Source of the DNA: Pseudomonadales bacterium
GTDB taxonomy: Bacteria > Pseudomonadota > Gammaproteobacteria > Pseudomonadales > Azotimanducaceae
Assembly: GCA_028285415.1 (NCBI GenBank)
Contig: JANQPF010000008.1
Location: 169,878-233,877, forward strand
Direction: 5' to 3'
DNA length: 64,000 bases
This document shows, piece by piece, positions 9,460-17,982 of this stretch. A program made the position numbers and the translations under genes. Under the pieces are notes generated by a model. That model had not been told where the DNA came from. It saw only the letters and a list, made by a program, of their open reading frames with translations, and did no database searches. How positions within the stretch are numbered: the stretch's first letter is position 1; each line of letters starts with the position of its first letter.

Positions 9460-10053
9460 CTAGGTGCGCTCGAGCAAAGCCTGCAGCTCCGCGTAGTCGT
9501 TGGCCAGCGGATACTGCGGAAACTCCGCGCAAACGTTCTCCGGCGCGCTGAAGAAATAACCTTTGTCCGCTTCCTCGAGCATCGTGACGTCGTTGTAAGA
9601 GTCCCCCGCCGCATAAACCTCGTAGTTGAGCGCATGAAAGGCCTGTACCGAGCGTCGTTTAGGATCGGGCTGCCGGATCGTGTAGTCGACAATGCGGTCG
9701 TTCTCCACAACCAGCTTGTGACAGAGCAGGAACGGCTGATTGAGCTTGGTCATCAATGGTCCGGCAAACTCATAGAACGTGTCCGAGATGATCGCCACCT
9801 GGAAGGATTGGCGCGCCCAGGCCAGGAATTCGAACGCGCCGGGCAGCGGGTCGAGCTTGTCGATCTCTCGCCTGATGTCAGACAGGGTGATCCCTTCGTC
9901 GGCAATGATGCCGAGCCGATACTGCATCAGCTCATCATAAACGGGGATGTCACGCGTGGTTTTCTGCAGCGCCTCGACACCCGTTGCGGCGGCTACCGCC
10001 TGCCAGACTTCGGGTACCAGAACACCCTCCAGATCCAGACACAGAACCTTCAA
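9460..10053 (-). CDS. thrH: Bifunctional phosphoserine phosphatase/homoserine phosphotransferase ThrH
   Basis: 197-residue HAD-family enzyme. The nucleophile loop is CLDLEGVLVPEVW, with Asp then Glu as in ThrH of Pseudomonas rather than the DxD of SerB. HAD motif II is IISDTFYEF and motif III is GDSYNDVTML. ThrH dephosphorylates phosphoserine and can pass the phosphate to homoserine, linking serine and threonine synthesis. The length equals that of Pseudomonas ThrH (about 205). It stands alone between convergent and same-strand genes; cysB is upstream with a gap of about 120 bp in which I see nothing specific. Confidence 0.88.
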   Translation of the reverse strand: MKVLCLDLEGVLVPEVWQAVAAATGVEALQKTTRDIPVYDELMQYRLGIIADEGITLSDIRREIDKLDPLPGAFEFLAWARQSFQVAIISDTFYEFAGPLMTKLNQPFLLCHKLVVENDRIVDYTIRQPDPKRRSVQAFHALNYEVYAAGDSYNDVTMLEEADKGYFFSAPENVCAEFPQYPLANDYAELQALLERT

Positions 10054-10176
10054 TTTCGCTCCCGGGGTGCTACGAAAATTTGGTGTTACTCAGAGTCGCA
10101 CACGGACTTAGTGGCAGCTGAGCCGTAGCGTCAATGTAGGCAGAACGTTCATCGAAGTCCACTGCAGGCTACCGCT

Positions 10177-11226
<1,050 letters not shown>

Positions 11227-11254
11227 TCAAAGTCGCAGGCCCGGCCCCGCCCGT

Positions 11255-12157
11255 TCAGCGGTTGGTGACGCCGTGGGGTACGTGGCCGGTGGCAACGTGA
11301 TCGGCAGCACGCTCGCAATGGCCGGTCTGATCGTCGAAAAAGATGTCCGCCTCGAAGGCACGGAGGAACTCGGTTTTGTCCATGCCGCCAAGGAACAGCG
11401 ACTCATCCAGACGGATGTCCCATTCGCGGAGCGTGCGGATGACCCGCTCGTGTGCCGGTGCGCTGCGCGCGGTGACGAGCGCCGTCCGTATGGGACTTTC
11501 GCCTTCCGGAAACTCCTGCTGCAGGCGATGCAGCGCGCTCAAAAAGGCTTTGAACGGGCCACCGCCGAGCGGCTGCTGGGCTTTGCTGTCTTCCGAGGCG
11601 GCAAACGCTTCGAGTCCCTCGCTCTGAAAGATCTGCTCCGCCTCGTCCGAAAAGAGCACCGAATCGCCATCGAACGCAAGCTTCAGCTGGTCTCCCGCCT
11701 GATGTTTGTGGCCGCGAAAGCGACCGAACACGGTCGCCGCCGCCACGTTCTGGTCCAGCGCCTGGGCAACGTCTTCGCCGTAGGTCGACAAAAAGAGGTC
11801 ACAGTGAAAGGCATTGATGTAGCGATAAGGTGACTGCCCCCCGCAGAACGCGGCCCGGGTGATGTTGAGTTCGTACTCACGAATCGAGTTGAACACGCGC
11901 AGACCGGTGTCTGCAGAGTTACGGGAGAGCAGGATGACTTCTACTTTATGTTCGTTAGTTATCTTATTGATGTTTAATAATTTTTCGACGAGATGAAAGC
12001 CATCCCCCCGTTCCAGAACGGTGTCTTCCTGGGCGATCTGATAGCGCCGGTACGCTTCCAGGCCCTGGGTCTCGTAGATTTCGTTGGAGTCGCTGAGATC
12101 AAACAGCGCCGTGGAAGAAATGGCGACGGTCAGCGGGCGTCTGGGGTCTTCACTCAT
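11255..12157 (-). CDS. 5'-nucleotidase (cytosolic IA-type family)
   Basis: 300-residue protein of the family related to cytosolic 5'-nucleotidase 1, which hydrolyses nucleoside monophosphates. Recognised from AISSTALFDLSDSNEIY near the N-terminus, VEVILLSRNSADTGLR (about 73-88), AFCGGQSPYRYINAF and the late FLGGMDKTEFLRAF and IFFDDQ segments, which are HAD-like phosphatase motifs. Its start overlaps the stop of the upstream YdcH-like gene (ATGA at 12154-12157). The physiological substrate cannot be told from the sequence. Confidence 0.82.
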   Translation of the reverse strand: MSEDPRRPLTVAISSTALFDLSDSNEIYETQGLEAYRRYQIAQEDTVLERGDGFHLVEKLLNINKITNEHKVEVILLSRNSADTGLRVFNSIREYELNITRAAFCGGQSPYRYINAFHCDLFLSTYGEDVAQALDQNVAAATVFGRFRGHKHQAGDQLKLAFDGDSVLFSDEAEQIFQSEGLEAFAASEDSKAQQPLGGGPFKAFLSALHRLQQEFPEGESPIRTALVTARSAPAHERVIRTLREWDIRLDESLFLGGMDKTEFLRAFEADIFFDDQTGHCERAADHVATGHVPHGVTNR

Positions 12158-12366
12158 GCATCCAGATCCGGGATGAGCTCGCTCTCGAGCTTGTTGATCA
12201 TGTCTTTGAGTTTGAGTTTGCGTCGCTTGAGACGCTGAATCCGCAGGCCATCGGAGTGATGGCTCTCGATAAGGTGGTTAATCACCACATCCAGGTCGCG
12301 ATGTTCAACCCGGAGCTCGTCCAGCCAAACCTGTAATTCCGTCTGATCCAACTTCGCCTGGTGCAC
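12154..12366 (-). CDS. YdcH/DUF465 family small coiled-coil protein
   Basis: 70-residue, highly charged, helical protein. The ending LKRRKLKLKDMINKLESEL and the HRDLDVVINHL segment are typical of the DUF465 (YdcH) family, whose function is not established. No signal peptide or membrane segment. It is the first gene of a two-gene unit with the 5'-nucleotidase, which it overlaps by four bases, and it is divergent from the DnaJ-domain gene at 12417. Confidence 0.8.
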   Translation of the reverse strand: MHQAKLDQTELQVWLDELRVEHRDLDVVINHLIESHHSDGLRIQRLKRRKLKLKDMINKLESELIPDLDA

Positions 12367-12416
12367 CTCGAAACCGTGGCATCATACGTGCTTCTCATGG
12401 TCGTGTAATCAGTGAT

Positions 12417-12701
12417 TTGAAGATTCTGCTCTTTGTTGCGTTCCTCACCGCCATCCTGGTAGCGCTCAGACTCATGACCCGTCCGGCACCGCCCGGACCG
12501 CGGCGGCAGCCCGCGCGCCAGGACATGAGCAGAGATGAGGCGCGGGCCATTCTCGGGCTGGAGGACGATGAGACGGACCCGCAGCACGTCATCGAGGCGC
12601 ACCGGCGCCTGATGCAGAAAGTCCACCCCGACAAAGGCGGCTCAGCGCATCTGGCCCGTCAGCTCAACGAGGCCAAGCGCGTCCTTCTACAGAAGGAATG
12701 A
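12417..12701 (+). CDS. Membrane-anchored J-domain protein
   Basis: 94 residues: one N-terminal transmembrane helix (about 3-19), a short Pro/Arg-rich linker, then a minimal J-domain (about 37-92) with the HPD motif in QKVHPDKGGS that stimulates DnaK ATPase. The layout (anchor, linker, C-terminal J-domain) resembles mitochondrial Tim14/Pam18 and bacterial DnaJ-like membrane proteins. The start is a TTG at 12417 with a weak ribosome site, so the exact N-terminus is uncertain. It may recruit DnaK to the membrane; the client is unknown. Confidence 0.8.
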   Translation: MKILLFVAFLTAILVALRLMTRPAPPGPRRQPARQDMSRDEARAILGLEDDETDPQHVIEAHRRLMQKVHPDKGGSAHLARQLNEAKRVLLQKE

Positions 12702-12766
12702 ATGTCAACCGTGCACCAGTCGCGCTGTGATACGGGTCACGGTGGCTGGCTGGCGTCTCGACTAGT

Positions 12767-13147
12767 ATGACGCTCATGTCGAATATTGCCCTCGCAGAGA
12801 GACGCAGCAGTCCGCGTTTTCCCTCGGACGGCTTATTGGTATCCGTACGCCGGAAAGGCCGTCTCGGACGCATCGAAGGCATGGCTCAAGATTTCAATCG
12901 GCACGGCGTTGCCCTGGTGATGGCCCAGAGCCTGCCGAAAGACACGACCGTCTACGTGTCCCTGTACAACGGCAGCCGCCGCGTCGACAACATCGTCGGC
13001 GTGGTGCACAACTGCACCCTGCTGGGAAAAGAATATCGTTGTGGTATCCAGTTCAGAACCTGTTCTGAGCTGCAGATGGATCAGGAGGCCACCGAGACCG
13101 ACCTCGCCGCCATGGAAGCGCACTTCAATGCAAGCCGTAAGGCTTGA
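12767..13147 (+). CDS. PilZ domain protein
   Basis: 126-residue soluble protein. The cyclic-di-GMP-binding RxxxR motif is RSSPR at residues 13-17. The second motif, usually D/NxSxxG, reads DFNRHG here, with Asn in place of Ser. The rest follows the PilZ beta barrel (VYVSLYNGSRRVDNIVGVV and YRCGIQF). The C-terminal ~25 residues are helical and acidic. An in-frame ATG at 12776 is an equally good start. No linked diguanylate cyclase, so the output is unknown. Confidence 0.85.
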   Translation: MTLMSNIALAERRSSPRFPSDGLLVSVRRKGRLGRIEGMAQDFNRHGVALVMAQSLPKDTTVYVSLYNGSRRVDNIVGVVHNCTLLGKEYRCGIQFRTCSELQMDQEATETDLAAMEAHFNASRKA

Positions 13148-13169
13148 GGCAGGGACCTATCTTTTTTTT

Positions 13170-13253
13170 AGTTGACGCGTAACGCGTCCGAGTTAACGCG
13201 TAGCGCGCCCGAGTTGACGCGTAGCGCGTCTGATTTGACCGCGTAACGCGGCT
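13170..13253. repeat. Tandem array of about four 21-bp hairpin units
   Basis: Four consecutive units start at 13170, 13191, 13212 and 13233. Each is a small hairpin with a TAA or TAG triloop; units 1 and 3 are perfect (GACGCG-TAA-CGCGTC and GACGCG-TAG-CGCGTC), unit 4 is CCGCG-TAA-CGCGG, and unit 2 is imperfect. The array begins immediately after a run of eight T residues and abuts the terB stop codon, filling the space between convergent pilZ-domain and terB genes. Confidence 0.8.
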
Positions 13254-13652
13254 TCAGCCATCCATGAGGCCTTGCGCCTCACTCTCGAGCGCGGTCAGGC
13301 GCCGCACCCAGTTGTCCATCAGCAGAAACTCTTCATCGCTCACGGCAAACGTATTGCTGATCTCCTTGAGCAGACATTCCTCTTCGATTTCAAAAGCGCC
13401 GTCGGCGTAGCTCAGCTTCAGGAGGTTGAGCAGTGCCACCACCCGGGCGCGGCGGGAGTCGAAAATCTCCGCAATACCGTCGAGCTCGAGGTATTCCAGC
13501 TCCTCATCGCCACCCTGCAGCTCCATCTCCCGCTGAAATTCCGCCAGCATCCCTTCTTCGTTGGGATCGAGCAGACCGTCAGACACGACCACGTTGTGCG
13601 CGAGTCGCAACAGCGCCTGGCGCTGATCGTCAGAGAGCGAGGAGAGCCACAC
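13254..13652 (-). CDS. TerB-like (tellurite resistance TerB family) protein
   Basis: 132 residues of an all-helical TerB-like fold: LSDDQRQALLRLAHNVVVSDG, then DGLLDPNEE and later YADGAFEIEEECLL, the two acidic repeat-like motifs that bind metal in TerB relatives. The start is taken as the GTG at 13652, one base after the stop of the small membrane-protein gene; an in-frame ATG at 13703 would overlap that gene by 50 bp. No other ter genes are nearby, so a role in tellurite resistance should not be assumed. Confidence 0.72.
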   Translation of the reverse strand: MWLSSLSDDQRQALLRLAHNVVVSDGLLDPNEEGMLAEFQREMELQGGDEELEYLELDGIAEIFDSRRARVVALLNLLKLSYADGAFEIEEECLLKEISNTFAVSDEEFLLMDNWVRRLTALESEAQGLMDG

Positions 13653-13653
13653 G

Positions 13654-13800
13654 TCAGCCGGCCAGCATCGGCTCGATGAACTTCGTCCATGACGCTTCGC
13701 CAAAGCTGGCGAGCATGATGATTACGCACAGCCAGCCGACGCCGAGCATGGCTTTCATCACGATGTTCTGGTCAAAGAAGTCCTCAATGAGGTGCCACAT
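13654..13800 (-). CDS. Small single-pass membrane protein (48 aa)
   Basis: A 48-codon open frame from ATG 13800 to TGA 13654. The product starts MWHLIEDFFDQN, has one hydrophobic helix (about residues 19-32, LGVGWLCVIIMLAS) and ends IEPMLAG. It lies directly upstream of terB with one base between stop and start, and downstream of rimO after a repeat array. I do not recognise the family. Support comes from its membrane-protein-like composition and tight coupling to terB. Confidence 0.6.
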   Translation of the reverse strand: MWHLIEDFFDQNIVMKAMLGVGWLCVIIMLASFGEASWTKFIEPMLAG

Positions 13801-13870
13801 GTGGGTATTCCGATTTTGCCTTAACAACAGCCTATTTTAGCCTGTGAGCAGGCATTTGGCATAGGGCCCA

Positions 13871-13966
13871 GCGCCGCTAGCTCACAAAAAGCGCCGCAGG
13901 CTTATAAAAAGACCGCTAGCTCACAAAAGCGCCGCAGGCTTACAAAAGTGCCGCGGGCTCACAAAA
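13871..13966. repeat. Tandem array of five 18-20-bp repeats at the rimO 3' end
   Basis: Read on the minus strand the unit is close to CTTTTGTGAGCCTGCGGCG, with variants GTAAG/ATAAG and GCTAGC/GCCTGC. Copies lie at 13871-13890, 13891-13910, 13911-13928, 13929-13947 and 13948-13966. The copy nearest rimO supplies the last Leu codon and the TGA stop of rimO. The array sits between rimO and the small membrane-protein gene. Confidence 0.8.
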
Positions 13967-15293
13967 GATTGAGGTTATCACCCACGACGCTGCCGTAAAG
14001 GTCGTGATCGTCGTGTCGCTCTACCCTGACCCAGGCAAACTCACCCACCGGAGCGGCGGTGTCGTCCAGGTGCACAACGCCGTCGATCTCCGGCGCGTCG
14101 AACATGGTGCGCGCAATGCCGGGCTCGTCGACGAGCACGCGCAGCGTCTGCCCGACTCGCCGGGTCAACTTTTGCGCGCTGATGCCGGCCTGCAGTTCGT
14201 AGACCGCTTCCTGCCGGTCCAACTTGTCGCGTTCGTCCACATGCCCGGACAGCGCGTTGGCTGGTGCGCCGTCGACGCTGGAATAGGTGAAGCAGCCCAC
14301 CCGTTCCAGCTGGGCAGCCTCAAGAAAATCGAGGAGCGCGCCAACGTCGTCTTCGGTTTCCCCGGGGAAGCCCACGATGAAGGTGCTGCGAATGGCAATG
14401 TCCGGGCAGAGTTCCCGCCATCTGGCAATACGCTCGAGGGTTTTCTCCGCAGCCGCCGGCCGACGCATGGCTTTCAAGATCGACGGCGAAGCGTGCTGCA
14501 GCGGGATGTCCAGATACGGCAGAATTTTGCCGTCTGCCATCAAAGGTATCAGACCATCGACGCTCGGATAGGGGTAGACATAGTGCAGCCGCACCCAGGC
14601 ATCGAGACCGCCCAGATGCTCACACAGGTGGTTCAGCCGCGTCGGGATGTCTGCCCCGTTCCAGCGTTTGGCGGCGTATCTGAGATCAACGCCGTACGCA
14701 CTCAAATCCTGGGCAATGACCATGATCTCCCGCGCGCCGTCCTCGACCAGCAGCTCAGCTTCCGCCAGGACGTCGTCTATGCCCCTGGAGCGCAGCGGTC
14801 CGCGCATGTGCGGAATGATGCAGAAACTGCAGTCATGGTTGCAGCCTTCCGAGATTTTCAGATAGGCATAATGCTGCGGCGTGAGACGGACGCGTGCTTC
14901 ACCGCTCAACGCCGGTGACAGAGCGGGTGACGGCATCGGCTCAAAGTGGCCCACCATCGCACCGACCGCCTGCATCACCGGCGCCACCTCCGCGGGGCCG
15001 CTGACATGCTTGAGCTCAGGATAGCGACGTTTCAGATCAGCCGCATCCGCACCCATGCAGCCGGTCACGATGACTTCCTGATGCGCCTCCAGCGCGCCTT
15101 CGATGGCGTCATAACTCTCCGCCTTGGCGCTGTCGATGAAACCGCAGGTATTGATAACCACCACGTCCGCAGACACGTCACCGGCAACCACCTCGTAGCC
15201 GGAATCTACGAGTTCCGTGACGATGTGTTCCGAATCAACGAGAGCTTTCGGGCAGCCGAGACTCACGAAGCTGACTTTCTTTTCTGTCGTCAT
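13959..15293 (-). CDS. rimO: Ribosomal protein S12 methylthiotransferase RimO
   Basis: 444-residue radical-SAM enzyme that methylthiolates Asp89 of ribosomal protein S12. The N-terminal UPF0004 domain begins with FVSLGCPKALVDSE; the radical-SAM cluster is CNHDCSFCIIP (CxxxCxxC, about residues 151-157); a C-terminal TRAM domain follows (about 375-440) with RVERHDDHDLYGSVVGD. Length matches E. coli RimO (441). The gene is divergent from the addB-like gene, and its stop codon lies inside the adjacent repeat array. Confidence 0.96.
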   Translation of the reverse strand: MTTEKKVSFVSLGCPKALVDSEHIVTELVDSGYEVVAGDVSADVVVINTCGFIDSAKAESYDAIEGALEAHQEVIVTGCMGADAADLKRRYPELKHVSGPAEVAPVMQAVGAMVGHFEPMPSPALSPALSGEARVRLTPQHYAYLKISEGCNHDCSFCIIPHMRGPLRSRGIDDVLAEAELLVEDGAREIMVIAQDLSAYGVDLRYAAKRWNGADIPTRLNHLCEHLGGLDAWVRLHYVYPYPSVDGLIPLMADGKILPYLDIPLQHASPSILKAMRRPAAAEKTLERIARWRELCPDIAIRSTFIVGFPGETEDDVGALLDFLEAAQLERVGCFTYSSVDGAPANALSGHVDERDKLDRQEAVYELQAGISAQKLTRRVGQTLRVLVDEPGIARTMFDAPEIDGVVHLDDTAAPVGEFAWVRVERHDDHDLYGSVVGDNLNLL

Positions 15294-15399
15294 CCTGATG
15301 TTTGAAGCGGTGAATGCATTGATCGGCGGCGAGTTTAGCGTTCACCTGATGAGGACACTAGCCCGGGTTCCGTGTGTCCGCAGGATGAGTTCCGCTACA

Positions 15400-17982
15400 A
15401 TGCCCGGCGTGCCCAATGCCTTTGTCACATTCAGCGACACCCTGCTCGATCTAAGCCTCAGCCACTGCCTGCTGACGCCCAACGAACGTCTGGCCAGGGA
15501 ATACCAGATTGCCCATGCCACCGCGCAGCACAACGCGGGACGAGAGGCGTGGCCAACGCTGACCTGCATGAGCCTGGGCCGATATCTGCTGTCCGAATAC
15601 AGCCGTCTACAGGACCTCAACCTTCAGTGCCCTCGACTGCTGACGCGCCATGAGCTCATTGGCCTGGCGCAGGGGTCAGCGCCGGCAGAATCGAGCGCCT
15701 TGATCGACACCTTCCTGCAGGCCTGGGAAACCGTCGCGCGCTACGAAGTCGATCTGAACGACCCCGGATTTTCGCACCCGCGCGGTCATCTCTTTCGCCA
15801 GTGGCACGGCGCTGTCAGCCGCGAACTCGAGCAACGGACCGGACAGGACAGCCAGGGGATAGTGGTCGAAGAGCAGATTGGCAGTCTCCTCGCCGAAAGC
15901 GAACTGGCGCCGCGCCTGCCGCTTGTCCTCATCGATTTCGACGTCATCACGCCCGCGGAAAGTCGCTACCTCGAGCAAGTGGCGTCACGTACCGACGTGT
16001 TGCGCTACGACTCGCTGAGCGACGCGCTTCACGGTCTGCTTGAAGCGCAGCCGTCAACGTCGGCCGCCAGCCGCCTTGCAGAGCCGAAGATCTCGAGCGC
16101 CGAAGACCTGCGCCGCGAAGTGGCAGCCGCCGCCGCCTGGGCACGCGAGCACAAGCTCACGCATCCTGAAGCTACAATCGGGATAGTCGTTCCTACTCTG
16201 GCGCAGGACTACGAGCTGGTTCTGCGGCAGGTTGGTGCCGTTCTGGATCCACACCAGGGCAGCAGAAGCCCCAGTTTCGACATCGCCGCCGGTACGCGGC
16301 TTGCGGAACAGGCAATCTGGCAGCATGCGCGATATCTGCTCGCCTGCGCTACCGCGGAATTCGACGCGGACGATCTCACCCGGATCGCCGACTCACCGTT
16401 CCTTGGTCTGTCTTATCTCAGCGACGTGTGTGCATCCTGGCCCCGGCGCCTGCGTAAGACCGTGCGCCTCGAGCACCTGCAGGCCTGGGTTCGAAACGAT
16501 CACTTCGACGCGCTGCTGGCAGAGATCGCCACGCTGCCGCGGCACGCGAGCGTCGCGACATGGAGCAGGCACGTTCTCCAGATCCTCACCGCCGCGGGCT
16601 GGCCACAGCAGCAGGCACTCGGTTCCATGCAGTTTCAGGCGCTGAAGACCATTGAAACGCTGCTCAGCCAGTTCCAGGCAGACCCCGATGAGCGGCGCAT
16701 TGACGTGGCGCAGGCGCTACAGCGACTGGACCTGCGCCTCGGCGCTCAGGTATTTGCGCCCGAGCGTCCCCACGCGGACATACAGGTTCTCGGCATGCTC
16801 GAAACGACTGGCCTCTCGTTCGATGCGTTGTGGGTGTGCGGTCTCGATGAAGGCAGCTTTCCAGCAAAAAATCTGGCAAACCCCTTTGTGCCTCGCAGCG
16901 TCGCGCAGAAATATGGCGTTCCGCGCAGCTCCCAGCAGGAGGAGCTGGTCTTCGCGAGAACGCTCCTCGAGCGCTGGCGCCGCGCCTGCCGGGACGGCGT
17001 CGTTCACTTCAGCTACAGCAGTCGCGGCGAGGACAGTGAACAGCTGGTCAGTCCACTGCTACGCGAGTGGTCCGACGGGATCGATATTGCACCGGACGCC
17101 CCTCACCCGTTTGCCAGACGCGGCGATGCCGTGCTGGACGGACTTTTCGATCACACCGGACCGCCGGCAAAAACCGAAGGCATGAGCGGCGGTACCGCCC
17201 TCCTTTCAGCTCAGGCGGCATGTCCGTTCAAAGCGTTTGCCGAGTTTCGCTTGAAGCTGCGCGATCCCGTGAAGCCCGGCAATTTTCCCGACGCCATGCT
17301 GCGCGGCACGCTGCTTCACGACGCCATGTTCCATCTGGTCCGGGAGAACGACAACCTGCCAGCGTTGCAGCAATTGACGAGGGATGACGTAGAACGCTTG
17401 GCCGCCGACGCGGTTGATCGCCTGAACCTGCCGCTTGCCGCGGATTTCATTCCCTACGAGGTCGAGCGGTTGACCAGCCTGCTGCTCGATTGGCTGCTCC
17501 TCGAGCAGGCCCGTGAACCGTTCTCCGTCATCGCTCTGGAGGAAACGTACGAGCTCGAACTCGGCGGCTTACGCCTGCGCGTACGGATCGACAGAATGGA
17601 CAGCGTCGACGGTCATGATCTTGTCATCGATTACAAGACTGGCAACGTCACGCTCCGTGGCCTGACCGAACGACCGCTTCGGGATGCACAACTACCCGCG
17701 TACAGTCTGATCCACGATGCGATCGAAGGGGTCTACTACGCGCAGGTGCGAACCGATACCGCGAGCCTTCACGGCGCAGCGCGGGCAGCGGCACGGATTG
17801 AAGGCGCAAGACTTGCTGATCTTACCCACGACTGGGACGAACAGCGCAACGCCTGGCGGCGCGACCTGACGTCTCTCGCGCGAGACTTCGTACAGGGCAG
17901 CGCACAAGTCGCTCCACGTGACGGCGCTTGTGAATACTGTCATCTCCAAAGCCTTTGCCGGATCGGCGAACACGATGGCTGA
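15400..17982 (+). CDS. AddB-like PD-(D/E)XK nuclease with Fe-S cysteine cluster
   Basis: About 860 residues. The N-terminal two thirds form a degenerate helicase-like region (VLIDFDVITPAESRYLEQV and WVCGLDEGSFPAKN segments). The C-terminus is a RecB-type nuclease: RGTLLHDAMFH, then LRVRIDRMDSVDGHDLVIDYKTG. Four cysteines (608, 844, 847 and 853) are placed like the AddB/Cas4 4Fe-4S cluster, one before and three after the nuclease core. Its end overlaps the helicase gene by 8 bp. Starts at 15385, 15400 and 15409 are possible; TACAAT at 15395-15400 may instead be a -10 box. Likely role: double-strand break end processing. Confidence 0.82.
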   Translation: MPGVPNAFVTFSDTLLDLSLSHCLLTPNERLAREYQIAHATAQHNAGREAWPTLTCMSLGRYLLSEYSRLQDLNLQCPRLLTRHELIGLAQGSAPAESSALIDTFLQAWETVARYEVDLNDPGFSHPRGHLFRQWHGAVSRELEQRTGQDSQGIVVEEQIGSLLAESELAPRLPLVLIDFDVITPAESRYLEQVASRTDVLRYDSLSDALHGLLEAQPSTSAASRLAEPKISSAEDLRREVAAAAAWAREHKLTHPEATIGIVVPTLAQDYELVLRQVGAVLDPHQGSRSPSFDIAAGTRLAEQAIWQHARYLLACATAEFDADDLTRIADSPFLGLSYLSDVCASWPRRLRKTVRLEHLQAWVRNDHFDALLAEIATLPRHASVATWSRHVLQILTAAGWPQQQALGSMQFQALKTIETLLSQFQADPDERRIDVAQALQRLDLRLGAQVFAPERPHADIQVLGMLETTGLSFDALWVCGLDEGSFPAKNLANPFVPRSVAQKYGVPRSSQQEELVFARTLLERWRRACRDGVVHFSYSSRGEDSEQLVSPLLREWSDGIDIAPDAPHPFARRGDAVLDGLFDHTGPPAKTEGMSGGTALLSAQAACPFKAFAEFRLKLRDPVKPGNFPDAMLRGTLLHDAMFHLVRENDNLPALQQLTRDDVERLAADAVDRLNLPLAADFIPYEVERLTSLLLDWLLLEQAREPFSVIALEETYELELGGLRLRVRIDRMDSVDGHDLVIDYKTGNVTLRGLTERPLRDAQLPAYSLIHDAIEGVYYAQVRTDTASLHGAARAAARIEGARLADLTHDWDEQRNAWRRDLTSLARDFVQGSAQVAPRDGACEYCHLQSLCRIGEHDG

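Noticed and set aside
13170..13966. CRISPR array
   Set aside because: Repeats are 18-21 bp and directly adjacent, with no spacers and no cas genes.
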